64,000 nucleotides of DNA. It comes from DATDPM01 sp041498815 (GTDB lineage Bacteria > Pseudomonadota > Alphaproteobacteria > DATDPM01). This document shows positions 53,737 to 62,163 of the stretch, in pieces. The stretch's first letter is position 1; every line of letters begins with the position of its first letter. The notes below the pieces were generated by a model. That model ran no database searches. It saw only the letters and a list, made by a program, of their open reading frames with translations, and had not been told where the DNA came from. The translations under genes and the position numbers were made by a program. Location of the stretch: contig JBGQJC010000003.1 of NCBI GenBank assembly GCA_041498815.1, forward strand, positions 1 through 64,000, given 5' to 3'.

Positions 53737-55791
53737 TCAGTTGTTCTGCTGTTTTTTATTGTCGTCCGGTTCGCCCTGTCGCTGTGGCGCGTTGCCTTTG
53801 GCCGGTGTCGCCGGTTCTTTCGGTCCCTTCTGGACGTCCTCGTTCGCGCGCCGCGGCTGGCGGGTCCAGCCATGCGGCGTCGGCGTGATCTGCGTCGTTT
53901 GCTGGGGATGCTTGACGTTAGCCACCGGCCCGCCGGTCGGCCCTTTCGAGACATTGACCGGCTCCTTGACCGATGGCGAAACTGGCGCCGCCTCATGGGC
54001 CGTCGCGCCCTTATGGATTGTCGGCGGGCCAGGTGCCACACCTTGCTGCGGCCTTACCGGCGCCGCGGGCTGCAGTTTGGCCGGAGATTCCGTATGCACG
54101 GCTCCGGACGCCGGCCCGGGCGCATTTGCCGAATTCGTTGCCGGTTCGGCGGCGGCGGGTTCCTGATGGCTAAACTGCGGCCCCGCGCCGGGTTTTCCGG
54201 CATTGCGGTTGCCGGCGTTGCGGTGGATGGATGGGCCCGGTGCTTTCGGCACCTCGAGAGCCGCTGCCGCGTCGGCATTCCCGCCTGCGCCGCCCGTTGC
54301 TTCCGGTCCATGGGCGGTGCTGGCGGTGACCGGATGGTTGACGATCTTGGCCTCCGCGCCCGGCTTCGGCACAAGCGCCTCGGCCACGGCCGGCCTTGCG
54401 ATACCGACCCTCGCCGCGGCCGTCGGCTGCAAATGTTTGACGTTCGGCGTCACCCGGGCTTGCGCCAGTTCCGTACGCGATATAGAGACGCGCGCCCTTG
54501 CCACCGGTGCGGCGCCGGTAAATGCCCGTGAGGGCACCACGGTCGCCGCCTGCTGGTTCGCGAAATTGTTGACCGTCGTGACGTTGGTCACATTGGTGAT
54601 GTTGGTGATGTTGGTGACGTTACGGACGTTGGTGATATTGACGTTGCGCACATACGCAGGGCTTGCCTGGTAATACGGATGGAACACCTCCTGCGGTGCC
54701 AGCGGCACCCATCCGACCGCCGGCAACTCGTTACCGATGCCGATCGATATGCCCCAGCCGGCGCCGCCGATGAAGGCGACCAGCGCCGGTGCAAAAACCG
54801 GGCGCGCGACGATGACGCCGGGCGACCAGCCCCAACGGTTACCGATATGCGCCCAGCGTCCGTAATGGAAGGGCGCGAAGCCCCAGGGCGCATCGTCGAT
54901 CCAGGTCCATCCCCAGGGCAGCACATAGGCCCAGTGCCCGTAACGATACGGTGCCCAGTCAGCGGACACGGTGGTCGGATACCAGACCGGTCCATAATTC
55001 GGGGTGGTGGTCCACTCGCCGTTGTCGTCGAGATCCTGGTAGCCGGTCGTTTGCGGAGAAACGTATCGGAGGCTTTGCGAGGCCCGCGGCGCCGGTGCGA
55101 CCCGGTCTGAATTCCAAGTGATGGCCGAGCCGGGCGCGGCCGCCGCGCCGTAGCGGTGTTCGCGCGATAGCGCCCAGTCGTCGAAGGGCGCGGCGTTGCC
55201 CTCAACCAGGCTGAAGTTCACCGGATTCCCGCTGATGACGGCGGTCTCGCCGGGCTGAACGTCGAGTGTGGATCGCGATCCGGCGATTTGCGCCTCGCCT
55301 TCCAGGACCGTGACTTGAATCTGATCGGCAGGCTGGTCGCCGTTCGGGTACCCGGCATCGACGTGATAGCTTCCCGCCTTGGTCAGGTTGATCGTGCTAC
55401 CCGCCGTCTGTATCTGGACGCCCGCGGACACGTCTTGCCGCATATGCACGTTGACGATGCCCTGTGCGACCTCGATCTGCGTTGCCGTATCGTCGAGGCG
55501 CAAGATGTCGACCTCTGATGATTGATCCAGGCGAATCTCCGCCGCTCCGACCTCGATCTCGGCGCGGGAATTCGGCTCCGTCCAGAACGAATATCCGGCT
55601 GTCACGGGAAAGTTCAGTGTGGCGGGCGACCATTGATCCTGATCCGTGCCGTGGAGCGAAACCGTGCCTTCCGTGTAGCTGAGCCGCCCGACGCGGCCCG
55701 GCGGATCGGCATAAGCCGGTGCGTTGCCGCCGAGCAGGGCGAGCGCGGCTAGGGCAGGTATGAGACGGCGCGACATCGCGATCGAAGGCAT
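53737..55791 (-). CDS. FecR/DUF6600-type large exported protein
   Basis: A 684-residue secreted protein. It has a signal peptide (residues 7-28), a FecR-like beta domain (about 35-200, VGRLSYTEGTVSLHG, LDQSSEVDILRLDD), and a DUF6600 section (about 240-375) of aromatic repeats such as YGPVWYP, YRYGHWAYV, FHYGRWAHI and WGWSPG. A striking Asn/Thr/Val stretch follows at 381-408 (NVNITNVRNVTNITNITN), then a ~270-residue Pro/Ala/Gly/His-rich tail ending KKQQNN. The family is common in soil bacteria but its role is unknown; the architecture suggests a cell-surface scaffold. ATG 55791 follows GAGGTG. The 233-base gap upstream shows nothing clear. Confidence 0.75.
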   Translation of the reverse strand: MPSIAMSRRLIPALAALALLGGNAPAYADPPGRVGRLSYTEGTVSLHGTDQDQWSPATLNFPVTAGYSFWTEPNSRAEIEVGAAEIRLDQSSEVDILRLDDTATQIEVAQGIVNVHMRQDVSAGVQIQTAGSTINLTKAGSYHVDAGYPNGDQPADQIQVTVLEGEAQIAGSRSTLDVQPGETAVISGNPVNFSLVEGNAAPFDDWALSREHRYGAAAAPGSAITWNSDRVAPAPRASQSLRYVSPQTTGYQDLDDNGEWTTTPNYGPVWYPTTVSADWAPYRYGHWAYVLPWGWTWIDDAPWGFAPFHYGRWAHIGNRWGWSPGVIVARPVFAPALVAFIGGAGWGISIGIGNELPAVGWVPLAPQEVFHPYYQASPAYVRNVNITNVRNVTNITNITNVTNVTTVNNFANQQAATVVPSRAFTGAAPVARARVSISRTELAQARVTPNVKHLQPTAAARVGIARPAVAEALVPKPGAEAKIVNHPVTASTAHGPEATGGAGGNADAAAALEVPKAPGPSIHRNAGNRNAGKPGAGPQFSHQEPAAAEPATNSANAPGPASGAVHTESPAKLQPAAPVRPQQGVAPGPPTIHKGATAHEAAPVSPSVKEPVNVSKGPTGGPVANVKHPQQTTQITPTPHGWTRQPRRANEDVQKGPKEPATPAKGNAPQRQGEPDDNKKQQNN

Positions 55792-56024
55792 CTGAGTTCA
55801 CCTCTGCTGGTTGATAGTCTGGACCATAGTCGAACGGACTTCTCCAGGTGGACCGTACTGTTAACAAATCGCGACGCTATTGACTGTTCAGAAGTGCACA
55901 CATCGCGTCATGACAGGGCGCGCCTGCACCACATTCATCACCTGTAGAGCCGGATCTGTCGCTGCTTTGGTGGAAGGACGAGAGCTTGAGCCGCCGTCGA
56001 AGGCGTGCGACCGAATTTTTTGAG

Positions 56025-57944
56025 TTAACGCGGGCAGGGATTGCTATCGGCTAACTGCTGCAGGTCGGGCGGCAGCTCATGCGCCGGGCTATTTCTGGCC
56101 GGCGCATCCTGCCTTGGCGCGGAGGACCCGATTGTCGGCTCAACGCTGAGATGTGCGAAATCGCCGCCGACGTGTAGCGGTATGTCCAACGCGAAGAAGC
56201 CCGTCGAGGCGGCCTCGCTCTTAATGGTCATGTCGAGGCGCTCCCTCGGAAAATCCACTTGTCCCTCGCCGGTCAGGATTGTCCCCGGCGTCTGCAGCGT
56301 GAGCGGCGAAATGGCGCCCTGTCCGTCGTGCAGGTCGATGACGCCCAGCAGGCAAGATATCTGCGCCGAGCTCTCGTTCTTTCGGAACAGGGAACGCAGA
56401 TCGGTGGATGCCTTCTCAAGCAGGGCGCGCGCGATCTGCCCGTCGGCCATCGCCAGCACGGCGTGGCCACGGCTCGCTTTGAGAGCACCCTTCACGGTCT
56501 CGCCGGTCATATCCAGAGTGGCGCGGCCATTGATTTTCCCCGCAATCTGACCTGGCTCGGCGCCGAGCATTCTCGCTATCTGGCCGGCGTCTGCTCCCGA
56601 AACCGCCGCGTTCGCAACGACGTGGCTTCCCGGGGCCGCGCTATGCGCCGATCCCGATGCGTCGACCGTGCCGCCCGCGAAAGCGAAGGTCAGCTGACTG
56701 ACCGTAACTTCGCCGGACGCCAGACGGCCATGCGCACCGAAATCGGCGAGGTGCATCGTGCGGAATTCAAGCTCCTTGGCTTTGATCTGCGCGTCGAAAT
56801 TCGTGCCGCGCTTCGCTTCCACCCGAAGCGGCAGGGCGCCGTAATCGTTGCTCTCCGCCGTGCGGCCTTTGGCGGTTTTTTCCTTGCCGTCGCCGGCAAG
56901 AATTGGATTGAGATCGAGTTGGACGAAATTAGCGGCGATACCGACATCGTCGGGTTTGCCGCGGCCGGCTTCCGTCAAGGTTAGAGCGCCCTCGAATGCG
57001 TTGTTCGCGAGCTTTCCCTTGGCTTCGGATAGCTGCCAATGATCGCCGGTTCTGATGAAATCGCCGGCGAGAAGCAGCGGGAAATCCGCCCGGACGTCCG
57101 CGCCGACCATATTCAAGAGATCACCCAACTGGCGCGCATCGATTTGCATCGGCCCCTGTACGCCGTCGAAATCCAACGGTTCCATCATGGTCCCCTTGAA
57201 GTCGTCCTTGGCCGTTGGCGTCGAGGCGGAAAATTCTACGCCGAACGGCACCGATCCATTCCGCAAGACGGAAAACGATTGCGTTTCGGCGCCGAGCCGT
57301 ACCGGCGTGCCATTGTAAGCGCCATCCAGCGCGAGGCTCACCGGCTGGTCATCGCCGGCGGAACGGATCGTCAGGTCGTGCAGATCATTCCGCAGTACGG
57401 CGCCGCTGGAGGTTCGATAGGTCACGTACCCATCGTGCAGTTGGAAATCGATCAACGTGGGAAACCGCGTGCGATTTTTCGGGACGATCGCAAAATGGGC
57501 CGGCGATGCCGATGCGGCTCCGTTAAAGCGCCAATTGCCGATCCCGCCCGCATCGCGCTCGAGGATAATCTCCGGCTTCACGACGTCGAGTTTCTCGAAT
57601 CGCAAGACGCCGCTAAAAAGCGAAGGCAAATCGATCCTCGCCGAAAGGCTTTGAATGCGGACCATCTCCGGGTCGCTGCCCCAGGGTGCGTTGGCAAGCC
57701 GCAGGTCACGTATCTCGACCGACAGGGGATTGCCCCATCCGATCCGGAGCGTGCCGATGGCCAGGCGACGGTCGAGCGTCTTGGTCGCGTATTGCTCGAG
57801 TAACGGCCGGAGGTCGATTGTAGCGACCAAAACGATCGCAGAAACACCAATCAAGACGGCGGCGGCGAGTAGTCCAAGGAAAATAACCGCCAGGCGTTTA
57901 CGGGAAAAGAAGGGGCCTCGGGCGGCTGGAGAAGTCTGCGTCAT
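56025..57944 (-). CDS. AsmA-family protein
   Basis: A 639-residue protein with one N-terminal transmembrane helix (about residues 17-43) followed by a long periplasmic beta-rich region. The AsmA pattern is clear: LEQYATKTLDRRLAIGTLRI at the N-terminus, repeated SxxxLRFEKLDVVKPEI-type blocks, and a C-terminal domain with GKINGRATLDMTGETVKGAL and FALDIPLHVGGDFAHLSVEP. AsmA-like proteins are thought to bridge inner and outer membranes and move phospholipids. The tail after residue 615 is short and Pro-rich. It may be cotranscribed with the small interrupted ORF just upstream. Confidence 0.88.
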   Translation of the reverse strand: MTQTSPAARGPFFSRKRLAVIFLGLLAAAVLIGVSAIVLVATIDLRPLLEQYATKTLDRRLAIGTLRIGWGNPLSVEIRDLRLANAPWGSDPEMVRIQSLSARIDLPSLFSGVLRFEKLDVVKPEIILERDAGGIGNWRFNGAASASPAHFAIVPKNRTRFPTLIDFQLHDGYVTYRTSSGAVLRNDLHDLTIRSAGDDQPVSLALDGAYNGTPVRLGAETQSFSVLRNGSVPFGVEFSASTPTAKDDFKGTMMEPLDFDGVQGPMQIDARQLGDLLNMVGADVRADFPLLLAGDFIRTGDHWQLSEAKGKLANNAFEGALTLTEAGRGKPDDVGIAANFVQLDLNPILAGDGKEKTAKGRTAESNDYGALPLRVEAKRGTNFDAQIKAKELEFRTMHLADFGAHGRLASGEVTVSQLTFAFAGGTVDASGSAHSAAPGSHVVANAAVSGADAGQIARMLGAEPGQIAGKINGRATLDMTGETVKGALKASRGHAVLAMADGQIARALLEKASTDLRSLFRKNESSAQISCLLGVIDLHDGQGAISPLTLQTPGTILTGEGQVDFPRERLDMTIKSEAASTGFFALDIPLHVGGDFAHLSVEPTIGSSAPRQDAPARNSPAHELPPDLQQLADSNPCPR

Positions 57945-57954
57945 CGATGTGCGG

Positions 57955-58029
57955 TCAATGCATCAGTACATAGAGCAGGATCAGCACTGGAATGGGTATC
58001 CCAAGTCACCATAATAGGGCGTACTTCAT
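57955..58029 (-). pseudogene. Tiny membrane peptide ORF with an in-frame TGA
   Basis: ATG 58029 follows an excellent ribosome site (AAGGGAGAAG). The frame reads MKYALLW, a TGA at 58008-58006, then LGIPIPVLILLYVLMH and a stop at 57957-57955. A single G-to-A change at a tryptophan codon would turn a 24-residue one-helix membrane protein into this. It lies directly before the AsmA gene. Other genes here end in TGA, so recoding is not expected; loss of function or a base-call error are the simple readings. Confidence 0.45.
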
Positions 58030-58121
58030 TGACTTCTCCCTTTCCTTTCCGGGCGGCGTTTTTTGCCGCCGCCGGAGTAAACGCGCCGCGATCTTCCCGG
58101 CAGCGGATGACGTGCGTGAAA

Positions 58122-59327
58122 TTACGTTCTTGCCTCGGCGCCGAGGAAGTGTCCAAGCGCCATCAAGGGTCTGACGCGGTCGCAGATGATCTTGACGGTT
58201 ACGAGCAGTGGCACGGCAAGGAGCGCGCCCAAAACGCCCCACATCCAATACCAGAAGACAAGTGAGATGATGACCAAGATCGGGTTGAGGATGAAGCGCC
58301 GGGCCAACAGCATCGGCGTGACCACCTCACTTTCGATCAGGTGAATCACGAGGTAGATCCCCGCCGGCAGGAGCGCTTGCCAGATCGTATCGAAAGTCAA
58401 TAAGCCGGCAAGAAACAGAATAGAGATGCCGCAAAGCATTCCGAGGAATGGAATATAATTCAGCAGAAAGGCGATGGTCCCCCACAAAATAGGGTCAGAC
58501 AGGCCGCAGATATACGCGGCAAGCCCGGTCGCAACGCCAACCGTGGCGTTCATCAAGCTGATCGTTCCGAGATAGCCTGAAATGCTGCTCTCGATCTCGC
58601 GCGATATTTCAACAGCCTGCTTCTTATCGCTGAGCGTCGGCAGGATTTCGACGAGCCGGCGTAAAAACATGTCGCCGGAGACAAGCAGGAAAAACAGCAA
58701 CACCACCGCGGTGAGCAGGCCTATCAGCACGGTGCGTGTCCCGTTGAATAGAAAGCTGCTCAGGCTCGGCCCTTTGACGGTGACGGATTGCCCGTCATTC
58801 GCCGTGTCTTCGGCAATCTTCTCAACCTGCTTGCTCGCCCGCTGGACACTTTGGACGGATATCTTGAAAACCGAAAGACGGTCTTCGAGACGCGAGAGGC
58901 TCTCCGGAGCTTTCGATATCCATCCGGCCGCCGGGCCCGATAACGTGAAGCCGAGCCCGCCCAGTCCGCCGAGGAAGACAAAAATCATGAGCATCGCGGC
59001 GACAACCTTCGGCACGTGCAGCTTGGCAAGGGCACGCATCAGCGGCTGCAGAAGCAGGTTCAATACGAATGCCGCGGTGATCGGCAGCACGATCGCACTG
59101 GCGAAATAGAGCGTGTAAAACAGCGCAAAGATGAAAATCCCCAATAGCAGGAGAGATTGGAGATCTTGCGGTAGCGGCATTTCCTCCCGCCGCTCCAGCG
59201 ACGCTTGCTGTTGCGCGCTATCCTCCTCGAATGGCAGGACAATCGAACTATCGGCCGCGCTTGCCCCATCGCGTCCTGCCAAGCGCCCGGGTGTATCTGC
59301 TTCAGTCTTCGATGGTAGAGGAGCCAT
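58122..59327 (-). CDS. AI-2E family transporter / permease
   Basis: A 401-residue inner-membrane protein of the AI-2E (PerM) family. There is a cytoplasmic N-terminal ~50 residues, then paired helices (LLLLGIFIFALFYTLYFA, IVLPITAAFVLNLLLQPL), a helical ectodomain (about 140-190), and four or more C-terminal helices with the family block LNYIPFLGMLCG and HLIESEVVTPMLLARRFILN. Members export varied solutes or Na+; the autoinducer-2 link holds for few. ATG 59327 overlaps the stop of the holin-like gene by one base (TGATG), so the two are translationally coupled. Confidence 0.9.
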   Translation of the reverse strand: MAPLPSKTEADTPGRLAGRDGASAADSSIVLPFEEDSAQQQASLERREEMPLPQDLQSLLLLGIFIFALFYTLYFASAIVLPITAAFVLNLLLQPLMRALAKLHVPKVVAAMLMIFVFLGGLGGLGFTLSGPAAGWISKAPESLSRLEDRLSVFKISVQSVQRASKQVEKIAEDTANDGQSVTVKGPSLSSFLFNGTRTVLIGLLTAVVLLFFLLVSGDMFLRRLVEILPTLSDKKQAVEISREIESSISGYLGTISLMNATVGVATGLAAYICGLSDPILWGTIAFLLNYIPFLGMLCGISILFLAGLLTFDTIWQALLPAGIYLVIHLIESEVVTPMLLARRFILNPILVIISLVFWYWMWGVLGALLAVPLLVTVKIICDRVRPLMALGHFLGAEART

Positions 59328-59749
59328 CACGGCTCGCGACTGCCGTTTGCGGCGACCATCCCTGCGATGAGCGCCGCCAGCAGGACCGATTCTTTATGTT
59401 GTTTGAACAAGCGCGTTGCGTCGGCGAGCAGCACTTCGGGTCCCGCGGTGGAACGGGACGCCGTCCGCTTGCGCCGCAAAAGCCCGCGCGCAACTAACGC
59501 CAGAACGAGACAAACGGCCAAAAGGGCGCCAGCGGCCACAAGCGGGGCGCCGTCGGGGCCGACGTAAGGAGTTGCATAAATCCAAAGTGCGGCCACGGCA
59601 CAGCCGATCGCCGCCGTCGCTAACACGATGAGCGATATTGCGCATAACACCGCGGCCGAAATCCGGACCGCGGCAATGCCGATGTTCCGGGCGCCGCCGG
59701 TTTCGGCCAGGGCCATGACGACCAGTCTTATGAAGCCGCCGATTGGCAT
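59327..59749 (-). CDS. Holin-like small membrane protein
   Basis: A 140-residue protein with two strong transmembrane helices (about residues 28-56 and 68-88), a basic turn (GLLRRKRTASRS), and an amphipathic C-terminus with a last hydrophobic stretch (SVLLAALIAGMVAANG). This is the layout of the phage-holin-superfamily/YqjE-type proteins found next to DUF883 (YqjD/ElaB-like) genes, which supports the name more than the sequence does. It starts nine bases after the DUF883 gene and overlaps the transporter. There are no other phage genes nearby. Confidence 0.7.
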   Translation of the reverse strand: MPIGGFIRLVVMALAETGGARNIGIAAVRISAAVLCAISLIVLATAAIGCAVAALWIYATPYVGPDGAPLVAAGALLAVCLVLALVARGLLRRKRTASRSTAGPEVLLADATRLFKQHKESVLLAALIAGMVAANGSREP

Positions 59750-59758
59750 CCGTGATGC

Positions 59759-60082
59759 TCAGCGCGCTAGAAGGCGGCTTACACAAAACCCCGCCGCGAA
59801 AGCGACCAATATGCTGGCGACGGGATTCTCATCGACCTGATGACCGATCGCCTTGACCGATTTCTTACCTTGCGCGGCAAGGTTTTCGTAAATCTCAGTT
59901 GCCCGATCGCCGAGCTGGCCGATGGTGTTGTGCGCCGCCTCGTTTGCCGCGCGGAGTCCACCGGTTTTAACGTGTCCCATCAGCGCCGCGAGATCGCGCT
60001 TCAATGAGGCAAGATCATCGGAAATCATTTCAAGATCCGCCGGAGTCTTGACGCGCGCATTGCTCTTTGTTTGACCGTTCAT
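59759..60082 (-). CDS. DUF883 (YqjD/ElaB-like) protein
   Basis: A 107-residue protein: charged helical N-terminus (ISDDLASLKRDLAALMGHV), a long amphipathic helix (NTIGQLGDRATEIYENLA), and a C-terminal membrane anchor (NPVASILVAFAAGFCVSRLL). This is the DUF883 pattern; E. coli YqjD and ElaB bind ribosomes at the inner membrane in stationary phase. First gene of a DUF883-holin-like-AI-2E transporter operon with tight spacing. Confidence 0.85.
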   Translation of the reverse strand: MNGQTKSNARVKTPADLEMISDDLASLKRDLAALMGHVKTGGLRAANEAAHNTIGQLGDRATEIYENLAAQGKKSVKAIGHQVDENPVASILVAFAAGFCVSRLLAR

Positions 60083-60197
60083 GATGAAATTCCCTATTTA
60101 TTGTTTCCCATCGGGTGATAACCACGAATACCGTGCGCGGCCGACGTGTCCTAGATTTTTTAATGCGTCATTGAAACCGCCGGCGGGGTGCTCCGGG

Positions 60198-60356
60198 CTA
60201 AATCCGTCCCATCAGCATCAAGACGACGACGATGACGAGGAGGACGCTTAGTCCACCGCTCGGGTAGTAGCTCCAGTTCGCGCTGTGCGGCCATGTCGGC
60301 AAGGCGCCGACCAAGAACAGCACGAGGACGATCAGTAGTATGGTGCCTAGGCTCAT
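60198..60356 (-). CDS. DUF3309 small membrane protein
   Basis: A 52-residue protein MSLGTILLIVLVLFLVGALP, then TWPHSANWSYYPSGGL and a second hydrophobic segment LLVIVVVLMLMGRI. This is the DUF3309 family, two-helix peptides of unknown role common in soil proteobacteria. ATG 60356 has AGGAG upstream; an earlier in-frame ATG is less likely. It stands alone 115 bases before the DUF883 operon. Confidence 0.85.
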   Translation of the reverse strand: MSLGTILLIVLVLFLVGALPTWPHSANWSYYPSGGLSVLLVIVVVLMLMGRI

Positions 60357-60461
60357 GGCATGAACTCCTAAAAAGGGCGGCGTCAAATGCCGGGCGCCGG
60401 CGCTTGTTTGGCCTCGAATGGCCGGGCTGGTATGGTTTCGGTCCGCAATTCGGCGCGGATT

Positions 60462-60905
60462 CTAAGAAAGCGTGCGTACGGGAAACCGTACCGCGGGTTC
60501 AAATCCCGCCCCCACCGCCACCAAGTCTCTATCTCCGCTCCTTATCCGGTCGAAAATCGAACTCTCGGCGCATTCGGCGGCAGCCCGCGGCGTTGTTGCA
60601 TAAATCCTCGGGGCTGACGGGATTCGGCGCATACGGGCCACGCTATCCTCCGCGATTGCTTCGTATTTATTCGCCTCGCGATCGTGACGGTTTCCCGCCT
60701 CCATGTCTCCGGAGTCGCGAAACGTCTTTGCCATCTCGCGACGCGTGGAGGCCCGGCCTTTCCAAAACCCGGGCATCGCCTCCAACGTCCGTAACGACAT
60801 TGCGTTTGGCCGCTTTGGCGGCGCCGGATTCACAAGCCGAGGGATTTCGGGAATAACGAAAAAATTATTGAACCTTAAGGACGATGCTTTGGTATGCGTC
60901 TGCAT
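60462..60905 (-). CDS. Hypothetical protein, doubtful
   Basis: A 147-residue frame beginning MQTHTKASSLRFNNFF with AGGAG seven bases upstream of ATG 60905. The middle (MSLRTLEAMPGFWKGRASTR, EANKYEAIAEDSVARM) looks like normal protein with helices. The last ~25 residues are antisense to the tRNA-Ser fragment (GAGFEPAVRF), a typical artefact, so the 3' end may have been replaced by integration. Unrecognised; it may be a broken small gene. The region 60906-61038 up to the terminator hairpin holds nothing else I can see. Confidence 0.35.
   Translation of the reverse strand: MQTHTKASSLRFNNFFVIPEIPRLVNPAPPKRPNAMSLRTLEAMPGFWKGRASTRREMAKTFRDSGDMEAGNRHDREANKYEAIAEDSVARMRRIPSAPRIYATTPRAAAECAESSIFDRIRSGDRDLVAVGAGFEPAVRFPVRTLS
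60468..60520 (+). other. 3' fragment of tRNA-Ser(GCU)
   Basis: From the anticodon stem on, the sequence matches a class II tRNA-Ser: AAGCGTG, variable arm CGTACGGG-AAA-CCGTACC, T arm GCGGG-TTCAAAT-CCCGC, acceptor CCCCACC, then GCCA. The 5' half is absent; upstream DNA is unrelated and cannot form the acceptor or D arm. Such 3' halves mark attachment sites of integrated elements. The parent tRNA is not in the window. Confidence 0.75.
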
Positions 60906-61038
60906 GGTTCCACTCCTGAAAATAACCGAACTACGTGTCGCAACACCTCGTCGTCTACAATCGCCCCTTGAGGTCGTCACTATTGTGCGCGAATTTACGG
61001 CGTTAGCGTGAAGACGGAACGAAAGAAAGTCCGAGAAA

Positions 61039-61069
61039 TCTCCTCCGCGTGTAGGACGCGAAGGAGATA
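61039..61069 (-). terminator. Hairpin downstream of the OmpA-like gene
   Basis: ATCTCCTCCGCGT (61039-61051) and ACGCGAAGGAGAT (61057-61069) pair over 13 bases with one mismatch position (a wobble on one strand). On the minus strand it is followed by TTCTCGGACTTTCTTTC, a broken T-rich tail. It lies 15 bases after the stop of the gene ending at 61085. Confidence 0.55.
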
Positions 61070-61084
61070 CCCGAGGATGAGCAC

Positions 61085-62056
61085 TTACTGCGACGTCATG
61101 CTTTGATTGACTTGGCTAGACCCGGTGCTGAGCAGCACCTCGACTCGCCGGTCGCGGCTGAACTGCGGATCGCCGAACGCGCCGACCTGTACCTTGTATG
61201 ACGGCACCCCGGCCACGATCAGTGCGTCACGAACGGTCCCGACACGGCGATCGCTCAGGTTCTGGTAGCTCGGGTCCTTGTAGCCGTCGATTCCGACCTG
61301 GAGGGACGGATTCTTCGCCATATACGCCGCGATCTCGGAGACCGTGTTCTTGTCAAAAGCCGATAGATCGGCTCGACCATTGTCGAAGGTGATAACGCGG
61401 TACGAGGTCCAGCTGTTGACGATACCCACGGGACCTTGGGGGCCCGTCGGTCCGACGACGCCTTGCGCGCCTTGCGCGCCGGAGTGACCGGCACCACCGA
61501 TGCCACCGGCCATAACGGAGCCGCGTGCGCCTGCCTGTCCACTTATGCCTTGGGTCCCGGCACCACCGGCACTGCCGGCGGGTACGGTTGGGCCGACCAG
61601 AGTCGAGCCTTGGGCGCCCGTCTGTCCGGCTAGGCCTTGCGCACCGACGGGTCCGGCAGGACCAGTCGGGCCCGCGGGACCAACGGTACTATACCCCTGA
61701 GCGCCCGTCTGTCCGGCCGCGCCCTGCGCGCCATCGGGACCGGCCGCGCCGGTTGCTCCACGAGCACCGACCACGACGGCGCCTGAGGGGCCCGTCGCTC
61801 CGATTGCGCCTTGCGGACCTGCAGGACCGGACGGGCCTTCAGCGCCGGCGGGACCTGTCGTGCCGTAACCAGCGGCTCCCGTCTGTCCGACGGGGCCTTG
61901 CGGGCCGGCCGGACCGGACGGACCGGTAAAGCCGGCAGGGCCGACGAGACCGGGTGGTTGGGGCGGAGTGTATTCTGCTTGGGCTGCAGGCGGCGGCGGG
62001 GTGCTGCACCCTGCGGCGAGCACCGCGAGTACCGCGATACCTATAATGCGTTTCAT
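61085..62056 (-). CDS. OmpA-like lipoprotein with collagen-like repeat domain
   Basis: A 323-residue envelope protein. It has a lipoprotein signal (LAVLAAGC, lipidated Cys17), a Pro-rich spacer, a ~175-residue region of Gly-X-Y triplets (about 36-211; GPAGPTGPAGPVGAQG, with GQTGAQG recurring), and an OmpA-type peptidoglycan-binding domain (about 217-312) with ITFDNGRADLS, IDGYKDP, NLSDRRVGTVRDAL and RDRRVEVLL. It should be anchored in the outer membrane at one end and bound to the wall at the other, with a collagen-like stalk between. ATG 62056 follows GGAGG. The triplet region is interrupted several times (VVVGA, YSTVG). Confidence 0.88.
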   Translation of the reverse strand: MKRIIGIAVLAVLAAGCSTPPPPAAQAEYTPPQPPGLVGPAGFTGPSGPAGPQGPVGQTGAAGYGTTGPAGAEGPSGPAGPQGAIGATGPSGAVVVGARGATGAAGPDGAQGAAGQTGAQGYSTVGPAGPTGPAGPVGAQGLAGQTGAQGSTLVGPTVPAGSAGGAGTQGISGQAGARGSVMAGGIGGAGHSGAQGAQGVVGPTGPQGPVGIVNSWTSYRVITFDNGRADLSAFDKNTVSEIAAYMAKNPSLQVGIDGYKDPSYQNLSDRRVGTVRDALIVAGVPSYKVQVGAFGDPQFSRDRRVEVLLSTGSSQVNQSMTSQ

Positions 62057-62163
62057 ATTAATTGCCTCCAAATTATGAGTTGCATGGGCCTTGACGGCCG
62101 CATAATTTTTTTATAATGGGTCATCAAGGCCAGGCGTCGCTGTTCAAACCGGCACACTCGTAA

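Noticed and set aside
57941..58156. A 71-codon minus-strand frame between AsmA and the AI-2E transporter
   Set aside because: It is out of frame with the strong ribosome site and the hydrophobic MKYALLW reading, and its composition looks random.
59327..60082. Prophage lysis genes
   Set aside because: The holin-like protein sits with a DUF883 gene and a transporter in a stress-type operon, with no endolysin or structural phage gene nearby.
60380..60520. A complete tRNA-Ser(GCU)
   Set aside because: Only the part from the anticodon stem onward matches; the 5' half is replaced by unrelated sequence.
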